Positions 35,829 to 44,909 of a stretch of DNA of 64,000 nucleotides are shown here, piece by piece. The notes beneath the pieces were generated by a model that was not told the origin of the DNA, searched no databases, and was given only the letters and a program-made list of their open reading frames with translations. Numbering within the stretch: position 1 is the first letter of the stretch; each line of letters begins with the position of its first letter. Made by a program: the position numbers and the translations under genes. Origin of the DNA: Nocardia sp. BMG51109 (lineage in GTDB: Bacteria; Actinomycetota; Actinomycetes; Mycobacteriales; Mycobacteriaceae); contig NZ_JAFQ01000004.1 in assembly GCF_000526215.1 (NCBI RefSeq), positions 310,001-374,000 of the forward strand, written 5' to 3'.

Positions 35829-36884
35829 ATGACCGTCACCCTGCTCGACGTCGCACGAGCCGCCGGGGTCTCGCGAAGCACGGCTTCCCGCGCACTCAGC
35901 GGCTCCACGTTGATCTCGCCCGAGACCCGCACCGCCGTGGAGAACGCCGCGCGGCGCCTCCAGTACCGCCCGAACCGTGCCGCGAGCACGCTGCGATCGC
36001 GCCGCTCGAACCTCCTCGGCCTGGTGATGAACAACCTGGTCAACGCCTCGTTCCACACCGTCGCCGAGGTGGTGCACAGGCGGGCCGCCCAAGCCGGGTT
36101 GCAGGTCATACTGTGCATCACCGACGCCGACGGCGAACGCGAGGCGGACGTGCTCGCCATGCTGGCCGAACACGGCGTCGACGCCGCCATCATCATCGGC
36201 ACCGGATCCAACCCCGAGGCCACCAACGCGCTGATGGGGCAGAACTGCGCCGTCGTCAACCTGATCCGCTCCGTGCACGACTGCGAGGCACCCACCGTGC
36301 TCGCCGACGACTACAACGGCGCGCACGACGCGACCCGGCACCTGCTGCGGCTGGGGCATCGGCAGATCGGCTACGTCGGCGGCCACCCGACGGCGACCTC
36401 CGGGCGCGAACGGTTCGCCGGCTACCGCCGGGCCCTCGAGGACGCCGGGCTCGAGGTGGATCCCGCGCTGGTCCGAAAAGGCCCGTTCACCACGGAGTTC
36501 GGCGAAGAGGCGACGGAGTCCCTGCTCGACGGATCCCCCAGGATCACGGCCCTGTACGCCGCGAACCACGAGGCCGTGTTCGGGGTGCTGCCCACGCTGG
36601 TGCGCGCCGGCGTCACGCTCCCGGGCGACCTGTCGCTCGTCTGCCACGAGGACATGCCCTGGCTCGGCCTGTGGCGGCCCGCGATCACGGTGATCGACAA
36701 CGGCGCGCAGCAGCTCGCCGACATGGCGATGGACCTGGTCCTGCAGCAGATGAACTCGCGGGATCGCGGCGAGTCGGCCCTCGGCAGGACCTACCGGGTC
36801 GGCGCCCGGCTCATCGAACGCGATTCCTGCGCCCGCTATGACGCAACGCATAATCAGAACTCGAATTCTCCGGATTCCGGTTAA
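35829..36884 (+). CDS. LacI family transcriptional regulator
   Basis: A 351-residue repressor. Its N-terminal helix-turn-helix is VTLLDVARAAGVSRSTASRAL with a hinge helix (YRPNRAASTLRSRRSN), followed by the periplasmic-binding-protein-like effector domain. The ATG at 35829 follows GAGG and gives the usual short N-terminus; the open frame further upstream is spurious. It stands between the divergent catabolic operon and the ABC importer, each with a copy of the predicted operator, so it probably controls both and itself. The effector is presumably the imported compound or a product. Confidence 0.9.
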   Translation: MTVTLLDVARAAGVSRSTASRALSGSTLISPETRTAVENAARRLQYRPNRAASTLRSRRSNLLGLVMNNLVNASFHTVAEVVHRRAAQAGLQVILCITDADGEREADVLAMLAEHGVDAAIIIGTGSNPEATNALMGQNCAVVNLIRSVHDCEAPTVLADDYNGAHDATRHLLRLGHRQIGYVGGHPTATSGRERFAGYRRALEDAGLEVDPALVRKGPFTTEFGEEATESLLDGSPRITALYAANHEAVFGVLPTLVRAGVTLPGDLSLVCHEDMPWLGLWRPAITVIDNGAQQLADMAMDLVLQQMNSRDRGESALGRTYRVGARLIERDSCARYDATHNQNSNSPDSG

Positions 36885-36920
36885 CACTATGTTTCTTCGG
36901 TTCAGGAGATGTTAAGCGGG

Positions 36921-36968
36921 TTGACCGCCCCGGAATCGGCCACTTAGCATCCATGCAATCGATCCCAT
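36921..36968 (+). promoter_or_regulatory. importer promoter with second LacI-type operator
   Basis: TTGACC (36921-36926), 18 bp, then TAGCAT (36945-36950) resembles a vegetative promoter. ATGCAATCGATCCCAT at 36953-36968 differs from the core of the first operator at only two positions and would cover the transcription start. Confidence 0.75.
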
Positions 36969-37037
36969 CGAATTTCCACGCTCGGTGCATCCAGACCATT
37001 TTTCGGAGCACTGCACGAGTGACTGAAAGGGTCTCCC

Positions 37038-37895
37038 ATGCACAAGATCGTCGGTCTCACGGCCGCCGCGGCCATACTCCTCTTCGGCGCCGCGTGCAGC
37101 TCATCGAGCGAAGAAGCCGCACCCACGAACTGCACCCCGACTCTCGGTGCGGCCGATCTCGCCTCCGAGGGCACACTCACCATCGCCACCAATGCGACCC
37201 TCCCGCCCATGCAGTACGTGGACGAGTCGGGCGACCTCGCCGGAATGCGCGTGGACCTGGGCAAGGAGATCGCAAAACGGCTATGCCTCACAACGCATTT
37301 CGTCAACACCGAGTTCGAGGCGCAGATCCCCGGCGTGCAGGGCCGCCGCTGGGACATGATCGACACCGGCATGTTCTACACCGAGCAGCGCGCCCAGACG
37401 GTCGACCTGGTGCCCTACGAGATCCAGGCGGTATCCGTCTCGGTGTCGCAGGGAAATCCCGAGCACATCTCCTCGGTCGATGATCTGGCCGGCAAGACCA
37501 TCGGAGTGGAGGCGCCCGGCTACGAGTTCGACACCTTCACGGCCCTCGCGAAAACGTTCGCCGAGCAGGGCAAGGCCCCGCTGAAGGTGCAGACCTTCCG
37601 CACCAACGCCGACGCCTACCAGGCGCTGTCGGCGGGGCAGGTCGACGGCGTCTCGATCGTCGAGTCCGTGACGTCCTTCTATCAGAAGGGCGGGCGGTTC
37701 GAGACGGCGGTCAAGGGCATCAACGAGGCCCCGCTGGCGCTCGGGTTCGCGAAGAACAGCAAGGCCGCCGGAGAGGTCGCGCGCGTCCTCACCGCGATGC
37801 GCGAAGACGGCTCCCTGTCGACCTTGTTCACCAAGTACGGCGTGACGGCGTACGAGGGACCCATCGCGGTCAGCACCGGACCACTCGCGAGCTGA
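37038..37895 (+). CDS. amino-acid-type ABC transporter substrate-binding lipoprotein
   Basis: A 285-residue receptor with a lipoprotein signal ([18 protein letters not shown], lipid-modified Cys20) and a family-3 solute-binding fold ([39 protein letters not shown]). It starts a three-gene importer operon downstream of the LacI gene. The ligand is probably the substrate of the neighbouring catabolic operon, which would be a small polar amine/amide; that is inference. The ATG follows GAAAGGG. Confidence 0.85.
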   Translation: MHKIVGLTAAAAILLFGAACSSSSEEAAPTNCTPTLGAADLASEGTLTIATNATLPPMQYVDESGDLAGMRVDLGKEIAKRLCLTTHFVNTEFEAQIPGVQGRRWDMIDTGMFYTEQRAQTVDLVPYEIQAVSVSVSQGNPEHISSVDDLAGKTIGVEAPGYEFDTFTALAKTFAEQGKAPLKVQTFRTNADAYQALSAGQVDGVSIVESVTSFYQKGGRFETAVKGINEAPLALGFAKNSKAAGEVARVLTAMREDGSLSTLFTKYGVTAYEGPIAVSTGPLAS

Positions 37896-37918
37896 AACCC
37901 CTCGGAAAGGCTTCCACC

Positions 37919-38653
37919 ATGTGGTCTTGGGACGCATTCTTCTCCATGCTCACCAGCACACAATTGCTGAAGGGGGCGTGGGTCACCGTATGGATGACAG
38001 CGGTGAGCATGGCGCTCGGATTGGTTCTCGCGGTGATCGTCGCGGCGGCGCGCTCGTCACGTTTCACCGCCCTGCGCGGCGTCACCGGGTTCTACGTCTG
38101 GCTCATGCGGGGAACACCGCTGCTGGTCCAGCTCGTGATCATCTATACGGGGCTTCCGCAGCTCGGCGTCAAGCTCAGCGTGATCGAAGCCGCGATACTC
38201 GGCTTGGTGCTGAACGAGGCCGCCTATCTGTCCGAGATCGTGCGCTCGGGACTGATGTCCGTGCCCTCGGGGCAGACGGAGGCGGCTCGTGCACTCGGGA
38301 TGTCCCCGCTCAGGGTATTCCGCGTCGTCGTCCTGCCGCAGGCGCTGCGGATCATGATCCCGTCGCTCGGCAACAGCTTCAATTCGCTGCTCAAGACGAC
38401 GACTCTGCTCTCGGTGATCTCGGTGCAGGAGCTGCTCCGACAAACGCAGTTCGCGGTTCAGCTCAACTTCCGGGTCCTGGAAGGGCTTGTCGCGGCAGCG
38501 ATCTACTACCTGATCCTCACCACGGTGTGGGGATTCGTCCAGCAGGCGCTGGAAAGGAAGTTCGGACGCGGCTACGACCGCAATTATCGGCGCAAGGCCA
38601 CACCGGGAGCCGGCGACGGCCCGGCGGCCGAACTGGAAGCGGTGAACCGATGA
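37919..38653 (+). CDS. amino-acid-type ABC transporter permease
   Basis: A 244-residue HisM/GlnP-type permease with five or so membrane helices. The coupling loop is [27 protein letters not shown] single permease suggests a homodimeric channel. It lies 23 bp after the receptor gene, and its stop overlaps the ATPase start (ATGA). Confidence 0.87.
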   Translation: MWSWDAFFSMLTSTQLLKGAWVTVWMTAVSMALGLVLAVIVAAARSSRFTALRGVTGFYVWLMRGTPLLVQLVIIYTGLPQLGVKLSVIEAAILGLVLNEAAYLSEIVRSGLMSVPSGQTEAARALGMSPLRVFRVVVLPQALRIMIPSLGNSFNSLLKTTTLLSVISVQELLRQTQFAVQLNFRVLEGLVAAAIYYLILTTVWGFVQQALERKFGRGYDRNYRRKATPGAGDGPAAELEAVNR

Positions 38654-39432
38654 CACACGACGTAATCGAGCGAACGGCCGTGATCGATGTACGCAACGTC
38701 TCGAAGTCGTTCGGCGACTTGCAAGTTCTGAAGAACATCGATCTCACGGTGCAGGAGGGCGAGGTGGTGCTCCTGCTCGGACCTTCGGGCAGCGGGAAGA
38801 GCACCCTGCTGAGGACGCTCAACTGCCTCGAGACGATCGATTCCGGCACGATCGCGGTATGCGGCGAGACGATGGGGTACGCATCGAGCGGCGATGAACT
38901 ACGACCGGCATCGCAGACGCAGATCGCGCGGCAGCGGCACAACACCGGGATGGTGTTCCAGAGCTTCAATCTGTTCCCGATGATGACGGCGCGCGAGAAC
39001 GTCGCGGCCGGACCACGGCACGTCCGCGGCACGTCGAAGGTGCAGGCCGCCAAGGAAGCTCAGGAGCTGCTCGCCCTGGTCGGGCTCGCGGACAAGGGCG
39101 ACAACTACCCGTCGCAGCTGTCCGGCGGCCAGCAACAACGCGTCGCCATCGCCCGCGCCCTGGCCATGAAACCCCAGGTCATGCTGTTCGACGAACCGAC
39201 CTCCGCACTCGACCCCGAGATGGTCAAGGAAGTACTCGAGGTGATGATCCGCCTCCGCGAGGAAGGCATGACCATGGTGGTGGTCAGCCACGAGATGGGC
39301 TTCGCGCAGGCGGCCGCCGACCGAGTCGTCTTCATGAGCGACGGGGAGATCGTCGAGGAGAACTCACCGACCGAATTCTTCTCCACCCCAACCCATCCCC
39401 GCCTACAACAATTCCTCAGCCGCATCCTCTGA
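38650..39432 (+). CDS. amino-acid-type ABC transporter ATPase
   Basis: A 260-residue polar-amino-acid-type ATPase with Walker [11 protein letters not shown]-loop FQSFNLF, signature [16 protein letters not shown], Walker [13 protein letters not shown] and VVSHEMGFA. There is a small insertion after the first strands ([20 protein letters not shown]), as in Ehu-like importers. It is the last gene of the LacI-linked importer. Confidence 0.9.
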   Translation: MTHDVIERTAVIDVRNVSKSFGDLQVLKNIDLTVQEGEVVLLLGPSGSGKSTLLRTLNCLETIDSGTIAVCGETMGYASSGDELRPASQTQIARQRHNTGMVFQSFNLFPMMTARENVAAGPRHVRGTSKVQAAKEAQELLALVGLADKGDNYPSQLSGGQQQRVAIARALAMKPQVMLFDEPTSALDPEMVKEVLEVMIRLREEGMTMVVVSHEMGFAQAAADRVVFMSDGEIVEENSPTEFFSTPTHPRLQQFLSRIL

Positions 39433-39543
39433 GTACGCTCGCCCGCCGGGCTCGGGTTCGCGCCGGCCCGGTCCCATCCCCGTACTCCGCTCCCCGCCCG
39501 AGGCGGTGGGATCGCCACCACCGTCGTCGCACGAGGGTGGCCG

Positions 39544-40008
39544 TCAGATGGTGGCGTCGTGTGCCCGGTCGGTATGCGCTCGGGCGGCGGTCATTTCGCG
39601 TAGGTAGGGGCAGGCTCCGGCGGGATCCTCGTCCGGGCAGGTCAGTAGGTGCTCCAGGTGGGCCTTCGCCGTCGCCAGGTGTTTGCGCTGCTGCTCGATC
39701 GCGTCGATCCGCCCCAGCACCGCTGCACGCCAACTGTGGTCGTGCGCGGTGAGTATCGTCGCGATCTCGTCGAGGTTCATCAGGCCGGTGTCTCGCCACA
39801 TCTGGATCAAACCGATCCGGTGCAGTTCGTCCGGGCCGTACAGCCGCCACCGGGATCGCCGCTGCGCCGGGCGGAGCAGCCCGCGCTGCTCCCAGTAGCG
39901 CAGTGCCGATTCCGCGAGGCCGAAACGCCGTGCGGCCGTACCGATCCCGACCAGGCCGTCATCCTCCGCGCCGCCACTCGCCGCCGGGGTGTTACCCATG
40001 TCACCCAC
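39544..40008 (-). CDS. MerR family transcriptional regulator
   Basis: A 154-residue regulator with the MerR winged helix (VGIGTAARRFGLAESALRYWEQRGLLRPAQR) and a coiled-coil dimerisation helix containing Cys residues (HLLTCPDEDPAGACPYL), which could bind metal or sense redox. It is divergent from the flavin monooxygenase gene, 120 bp away, which is its probable target. Confidence 0.83.
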   Translation of the reverse strand: MGDMGNTPAASGGAEDDGLVGIGTAARRFGLAESALRYWEQRGLLRPAQRRSRWRLYGPDELHRIGLIQMWRDTGLMNLDEIATILTAHDHSWRAAVLGRIDAIEQQRKHLATAKAHLEHLLTCPDEDPAGACPYLREMTAARAHTDRAHDATI

Positions 40009-40052
40009 CGCTCTCGTTGTCGTGGCCTTGATCTGAAGCCGACTTCACATGA

Positions 40053-40072
40053 TGTGGTTAGGCAATCCTAAC
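40053..40072. promoter_or_regulatory. inverted repeat between MerR and monooxygenase genes, iron-box-like
   Basis: GTTAGG-CAAT-CCTAAC (40057-40072) is a perfect 6-bp inverted repeat. The 19-mer at 40053-40071 agrees with the DtxR/IdeR consensus TTAGGTTAGSCTAACCTAA in about 15 of 19 positions. It could be an iron box or the operator of the adjacent MerR protein; sequence alone does not decide. Confidence 0.45.
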
Positions 40073-40128
40073 GGACATTGCGGGAGTGGCGGCGACCGTC
40101 CGCCTCCGTGACAGAAAGGGTGATTCCG

Positions 40129-41430
40129 GTGGAGATCGAATACTCGGAGACCGTCGTCATCGGCGCCGGCCAGCAGGGATGCGGAGCGGCCGCGGCATTG
40201 CAGGACCTCGGCCACGAGGCAATCGTCCTGGAAAAGGCCGAGATCGGTCAGGCTTGGGCGCACGAACGATGGGACAGTCTGCTCGTGGGCAGCGGGAACC
40301 GATCAGTCCGGTTTCCGGGATGGGACTACGACGGTGACGACCCGGACGGTTTCATGTCGGGCCCGGAATTGGCCTATCACCTGCGCCGCTATGTGCAGGA
40401 ACGGAATCTCCGGGTGTGGCAGCAGACACCCGTCCGGGCGGTCGAATGCCCGTCGAACGCTTCCGATCACGACGATGTCCGGTTCAGAACTCATCTGTCC
40501 ACCGGTGGTGTCATCGAATCCCGCAACCTGGTCGCGGCAATCGGCGGCTACGCGAATCCTCGAATTCCGGACTTGGCGGCGGATATCGACCCGGCCGTAG
40601 CACAGATGCATTCGCGGTACTATCGCAATCCCGAGTCCCTGCCGAGCGGAGCCGTCCTCGTGGTGGGCGCGGGGATCAGCGGTCAGCAGATCGCCGACGA
40701 ACTCGCCGACGCCGGCCGCCGCGTCTTCCTGTCGGTCGGGCGCCACCGCACCTACCCCCGCCACTACCGCGGACGCACCATCCACGAATGGATGTCCATA
40801 TTCTCCCTGTACGAAGATTTCGTCACCACGGACACCGGCAGCGGCGACGACCCGCGAAGGTTGCCCGGTCTGCCGGTGACCGCCGTGAAAGACGGTGTCC
40901 AGGAACTCAACCTGGGCACACTGGCCGGAAAGGGCGTGACCCTCGTCGGATCCGCTCGCGCCGCACAAGGCAGGGTTCTCGTGCTGGAGGACAACGTCGT
41001 CGATATCGCGAAGGAATCTTCCCGCTCGCTCCGAGAGATCATCGACAAGATCGATACGGGCCTGCGCCGGCGAGGTTTCGTGGCCCCCGAACAAAATCCG
41101 GCACCCGACATCGATATGAAACACATATCCGATTTCGGACGAAACCTGGACCTGGCACACCACAACATCGAAACGATAATCTGGTGCACCGGATTCGGCC
41201 CGGATTACCGGATTCTGCCGGACGAAGTACTCGACGCCCACGGAGCACCGATCCAGCAGAAGGGGATCCTCGGCGCACTACCCGGCCTGTACTACGCCGG
41301 CCTCCCGGACGGCAACTCCCTCGCCCCGGCGTCCATCCCCGCCAACGTCGAGAACGGCCGCTTCATCGCCCGCCAGATCCACATCGACCACATCCTGCGA
41401 TCCGGTTCCCCGGATCCCGTCATGATCTGA
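40129..41430 (+). CDS. flavin-containing monooxygenase-like oxidoreductase
   Basis: A 433-residue NAD(P)/FAD enzyme of the class B monooxygenase type. The FAD motif is VVIGAGQQGCGAAAAL, the NADPH motif VLVVGAGISGQQIADEL, and a late TIIWCTGFGPDY is the ATG-like FMO segment. FPGWDYDGDDPDGFMS resembles the flavoprotein Ndg/YpmA-like CzcO group of putative monooxygenases. The GTG at 40129 is preceded by GAAAGGG; further upstream in-frame GTGs at 40108 and 40120 are possible. Divergent from the MerR gene. Confidence 0.8.
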   Translation: MEIEYSETVVIGAGQQGCGAAAALQDLGHEAIVLEKAEIGQAWAHERWDSLLVGSGNRSVRFPGWDYDGDDPDGFMSGPELAYHLRRYVQERNLRVWQQTPVRAVECPSNASDHDDVRFRTHLSTGGVIESRNLVAAIGGYANPRIPDLAADIDPAVAQMHSRYYRNPESLPSGAVLVVGAGISGQQIADELADAGRRVFLSVGRHRTYPRHYRGRTIHEWMSIFSLYEDFVTTDTGSGDDPRRLPGLPVTAVKDGVQELNLGTLAGKGVTLVGSARAAQGRVLVLEDNVVDIAKESSRSLREIIDKIDTGLRRRGFVAPEQNPAPDIDMKHISDFGRNLDLAHHNIETIIWCTGFGPDYRILPDEVLDAHGAPIQQKGILGALPGLYYAGLPDGNSLAPASIPANVENGRFIARQIHIDHILRSGSPDPVMI

Positions 41431-41460
41431 GCACGGCCATGGGCGTAGCACTGAGCGGGA

Positions 41461-41815
41461 CTACCCGTACATTCGATCCAGGTCGATGAGCCGGATATCG
41501 CTGCGGCCCTGAGTCGCTCGCTCCAGGTCGCTGGTGAAACCGGTCGTCGAGAACAGCAGGAGCACGGCTTCGGTCGCCTCGTGGCCGAGATCGGTCAGCA
41601 GCTGCTTGATTCGCTCCAACCGTTCGAGGTCAGCGAGGCCGCGGCGATCCAGCGTCGCCTTGGCCTCGCCGATGGCGGTCACTCGCCTACCCGCCATCGC
41701 CAGCACGTCTATTTCATGCCGGCATCGACCCGGATTGTCCTGGACAGCGCCGAATCCGATGTCCCCGAACCCCTCCGGCCGCTCGAAGACGCGCACGGTC
41801 GGCGAGTGCGGTGCC
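41461..41815 (-). pseudogene. remnant of a DUF234-domain ATPase
   Basis: Only the last ~115 codons of an archaeal-type ATPase remain. HEIDVLAMAGRRVTAIGEAK, ending with RLIDLDRMYG and a stop, is the nuclease-like DUF234 end domain. The P-loop domain that should precede it is missing: upstream the frame runs antisense through the dihydrofolate-reductase-like gene. It is therefore a truncated relic rather than a functional gene. Confidence 0.7.
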
Positions 41816-41895
41816 GGCTGCCGGCGCAGCGATGAATCCGCCGGTCCCGGCAGGTCTACCTTGCGACCGGAAAACCAATTCATCGGGAGTAAGCC

Positions 41896-42537
41896 ATGGG
41901 CCTCATCCACATCGAGCTGTTCGCGACCCTCGATCTCGTCGGGCAGTCGCCCGGCGGGCCCGACGAGGACCCGGTGGGGTTCCCGTTCGGCGGTTGGCAG
42001 GCGCCCCTGCTGGACGAGGTCGCCGGGGCGCAGGTCGGCGCCGCGTACGAGGGCACGGACGCCCTCCTGCTCGGCCGGCGGACGTACGACATCTTCGCCG
42101 CCTACTGGCCGCACCAGGAGGGCGGCGAGGACAGCGACATTGCCACCCTCTTCAACGGCGTCCCGAAGTACGTGGCCTCCCGCGGCAGGCCCGACCTCTC
42201 GTGGGCCGGGTCCGCGCAGCTCGGCCCGGATCTGGCCGGCGCGGTGCGCGAGATCCGTGAGCGGCACGAGCACGTGAAGGTCGTCGGGAGCCTGAACCTG
42301 GTGCAGACCCTCCTGCGCGAGAAGCTCTTCGACCGCCTCGACCTCTGGGTGCACCCGATCGTGCTCGGCGTCGGGAAGAAGGTGTTCGACGGTGGCGCGG
42401 TGCCTACGAACGTCACCCTTCTCGAGCCGCCGGTAGCGAGTCCGACGGGCACCGTGTACCTGCGCTACGGACTCGCCGACGGCACACCCGGGACGGGGGA
42501 CATGAGCGCACCCGACCGTGGCGCCGGGAGGCGATGA
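41896..42537 (+). CDS. dihydrofolate reductase family (RibD-C-like) protein
   Basis: A 213-residue NADPH-binding protein of the RibD C-terminal/dihydrofolate-reductase fold (GLIHIELFATLDLVGQSPGG at the start, LLLGRRTYDIFAAYWP, and the cofactor region VVGSLNLVQTLLREKLFDRL with WVHPIVLGVGKKVF). Such stand-alone proteins are abundant in actinobacteria, with unknown substrates. The ATG at 41896 follows GGGAGTAAGCC. Confidence 0.83.
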   Translation: MGLIHIELFATLDLVGQSPGGPDEDPVGFPFGGWQAPLLDEVAGAQVGAAYEGTDALLLGRRTYDIFAAYWPHQEGGEDSDIATLFNGVPKYVASRGRPDLSWAGSAQLGPDLAGAVREIRERHEHVKVVGSLNLVQTLLREKLFDRLDLWVHPIVLGVGKKVFDGGAVPTNVTLLEPPVASPTGTVYLRYGLADGTPGTGDMSAPDRGAGRR

Positions 42538-42651
42538 CCGAAGCCGCCCCACCAACGAAAACCGCTACCAGCGTCCTGGTTTCGACGGTACCGAGTTCAC
42601 GGCCCCCAACTCCTCGTTGACCGACTCGGAGATCGGTGCCAGGGTCACCGC

Positions 42652-43779
42652 ATGAGATCACGTGCGGTGGGCGACATCGAGCGACTCGTCCACGCTGCCG
42701 GCGCCGGGGACGGCGTCCTCGCCGAGTCCATCGAGAGCATCGGCGCGGAAGCCGTCGCCCGGATCGTCATGGCAGAGGTGGTCGACCGCGCCGACCTGCG
42801 CGGCTGCCCGCCCGTCGCCGTGTCGTTCCGGCTGCGCACCGAGGGAACGATCACGGAAATGATCGTCGACAAATCCGGCAGCGGCGTCACGGCGCACCCG
42901 GCAACGGCCGCTGCGGCGTCACGCACCGACGCCACGGTCGAACAATCACTGGTCGAGGTCGTCCGCGGCGTCTTCGGGCCACGGGGCGCGGGTTCCAGCG
43001 CCACGCGGGTGCTCCGCTGGCGTGATATCGACGGGCCCGAGTCCTTCGGCAGACCCGCGCTCGCGTTCGAACCCGTTCGGCGACTGCTGGATTCGATCGA
43101 CCGGCCGTATCACACGAGCCTGGCGGAATGGTGCGTGCGATCGGGATCGGACAAGTGGGGCGTCCACCAATACCCCCAGCACTACGAACGACATTTCGAC
43201 CCGATTCGAGATCGCCCGCTGACCATCCTGGAGATCGGCGTCGGCGGTTACGACGACCCGCACCGCGGCGGCGAATCCCTGCGCATGTGGAAGCGCTACT
43301 TCCCGCGTGCCGCGATCTTCGGCCTGGACATCGTCGACAAGACCGCGCTCTCGACTCCGCGCCTGACCGTCCTGCAAGGAGATCAATCCTCGGCCACAGA
43401 TCTGGAACGGGTGGTCCGAGCCACGGGGCCGCTCGACATCATCATCGACGACGGCAGCCACATCAGCGCCCATGTGATCACGGCCTTCCACACGCTCTTC
43501 CCCGCGCTGCGCGACGGCGGGGTCTATGTCGTGGAGGATCTCCAGACGTCCTACTGGCCGCACTTCGGCGGCAAATCCGGTGCGTACAACGACATTTCGA
43601 CGAGTATGGGTTTTCTCAAGGCCATGCTCGACGGCCTGAACCACGAGGAAATCGACGGCCGCGAGCCCGCGCCCACCGACGCCGCCATCAAGGGCATGCA
43701 CTTCTACCACAACATGGCATTCCTCGAGAAGGGCGAAAACCGCGACGGCGGCGCCCCTTCGTGGCTCAGCCGCATCTGA
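42652..43779 (+). CDS. MycE-like class I SAM-dependent methyltransferase
   Basis: A 375-residue protein with the two-domain architecture of macrolide sugar O-methyltransferases such as MycE (mycinamicin). The N-terminal ~140 residues are an auxiliary domain, and the rest is the catalytic domain: SGSDKWGVHQYPQHYERHFD, SAM loop LEIGVGGYDDPHRGGESLRM, FGLDIVDKT and the metal/substrate motif IIIDDGSHISAHV. No sugar-biosynthesis, glycosyltransferase or polyketide genes are nearby, so its acceptor is unknown. The ATG at 42652 follows a GGTGCCAGGG-type site. Confidence 0.8.
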   Translation: MRSRAVGDIERLVHAAGAGDGVLAESIESIGAEAVARIVMAEVVDRADLRGCPPVAVSFRLRTEGTITEMIVDKSGSGVTAHPATAAAASRTDATVEQSLVEVVRGVFGPRGAGSSATRVLRWRDIDGPESFGRPALAFEPVRRLLDSIDRPYHTSLAEWCVRSGSDKWGVHQYPQHYERHFDPIRDRPLTILEIGVGGYDDPHRGGESLRMWKRYFPRAAIFGLDIVDKTALSTPRLTVLQGDQSSATDLERVVRATGPLDIIIDDGSHISAHVITAFHTLFPALRDGGVYVVEDLQTSYWPHFGGKSGAYNDISTSMGFLKAMLDGLNHEEIDGREPAPTDAAIKGMHFYHNMAFLEKGENRDGGAPSWLSRI

Positions 43780-43798
43780 GAGCATCCGGGAGCCGACG

Positions 43799-44686
43799 AT
43801 GTCATCCTCGTTCCTTCGCGAGACCGAAGTCACCGCCGACACGAACGTGCCCGGACGGGCCACCGGCACGCTGAGCGAAGACTGGAACGCGCCCGTGTAT
43901 CCGCACGGCGGAATCACTGCCGCACTGGCGGTTCGGGCGATGCAGCGGGAGTTCGACCAGTCGCTGCGCAGCGTGCACACGCTGTTCGTCAGCCCGATCC
44001 CCCCGGGACCGGTCACCGCGGACGTGACGGTGCTACGGCGCGGCCGCACGATGAGCCAGGCCAGCGCGACGGTATCCACGGCAGGCGGCATCGGCCTGAT
44101 CGCCACCGCGGCCTTCGGCGACAACCGCCCCGGATTCGAGTTCACCGACGTCGCCATGCCCGAGGCGAAGCCGCCGGAGCACTACCGCTCCTTCGACGAA
44201 ACACTCGCCGACGGCATCACTCCCGCACCTCTGTGGGCACACGTGGAGGGCCGCATGGTGCGCGGCCGCATCCCCTGGGAACCACACGAACCCCAACCCG
44301 CAGAACAGATCTACTGGTACCGCTTCAAACACCCACCCCGCGACGCGGCCGGCACACTCGACCCCTCGGCACTACTGGTCCTCGCCGACACCATGCCCGG
44401 CGCGATCTACGAACGATTGGGCCCCGAAGCCCCGCGCTGGCTGGCCCCCAGCGTGGACATGACGGTCCGCGTACTCACCCCGACCCGCAGCGACTGGATC
44501 CTCTCCCGCATCCGAGCCCACGATTCCCACGACGGCTACGTCTCCCTCGAAAACGAACTCTGGGACCCCACCACCGCCACCCTCATCGCCCACGCCACCC
44601 AACTGGCGTTCTACTCCTTCCCCGGCACGCCGAGCGGCGATGGTCATCGGCGCCACCCGGCAACCGGGGCCGAGTCGCAGATCTGA
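43799..44686 (+). CDS. acyl-CoA thioesterase family protein (double hotdog)
   Basis: A 295-residue TesB-like thioesterase: TLSEDWNAPVYPHGGITAALAVRAM is the first hotdog active-site helix region, followed by a second hotdog (LAPSVDMTVRVLTPTRSDWILSR). It would hydrolyse acyl-CoAs. The final ~15 residues (GDGHRRHPATGAESQI) are read through DNA that is antisense to a decayed SDR gene, so the natural C-terminus may have been altered by the same rearrangement. It starts 20 bp after the methyltransferase gene. Confidence 0.8.
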   Translation: MSSSFLRETEVTADTNVPGRATGTLSEDWNAPVYPHGGITAALAVRAMQREFDQSLRSVHTLFVSPIPPGPVTADVTVLRRGRTMSQASATVSTAGGIGLIATAAFGDNRPGFEFTDVAMPEAKPPEHYRSFDETLADGITPAPLWAHVEGRMVRGRIPWEPHEPQPAEQIYWYRFKHPPRDAAGTLDPSALLVLADTMPGAIYERLGPEAPRWLAPSVDMTVRVLTPTRSDWILSRIRAHDSHDGYVSLENELWDPTTATLIAHATQLAFYSFPGTPSGDGHRRHPATGAESQI

Positions 44687-44905
44687 GTGCCACCGCCGTC
44701 CACGGCAAATTCGGCACCGGTGGTGTAGGTGGCGTCGAACGCGAGGAACGGCGCCGCCTTCGCGACTTCGGCCGGAGTTCCCAAGCACAGCATGGGGATC
44801 AGCGCCTTCGCCCGCTCGGCCGCCTGGACATCGGATTCTCCAGTGTGGCCAGACCCAAACCGCTACTGCCGCCTGTGATCACGACCTTCTTGTCTTCGTA
44901 CCGGC
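44644..44905 (-). pseudogene. short-chain dehydrogenase/reductase with internal deletion
   Basis: On the minus strand an SDR N-terminus (RYEDKKVVITGGSSGLGLATL, containing the TGxxxGxG cofactor loop) joins directly, in another frame, an SDR C-terminus (ERAKALIPMLCLGTPAEVAK, then TTGAEFAVDGGGTQI). About 190 central codons, including the YxxxK site, are missing. No start codon is available. The remnant overlaps the 3' end of the thioesterase gene. Confidence 0.82.
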
Positions 44906-44909
44906 CCGG

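Noticed and set aside
42652..44686. A macrolide-type biosynthetic gene cluster suggested by the MycE-like gene.
   Set aside because: No polyketide synthase, sugar-nucleotide or glycosyltransferase genes occur nearby; the thioesterase is of a TesB-like, not a polyketide, type.
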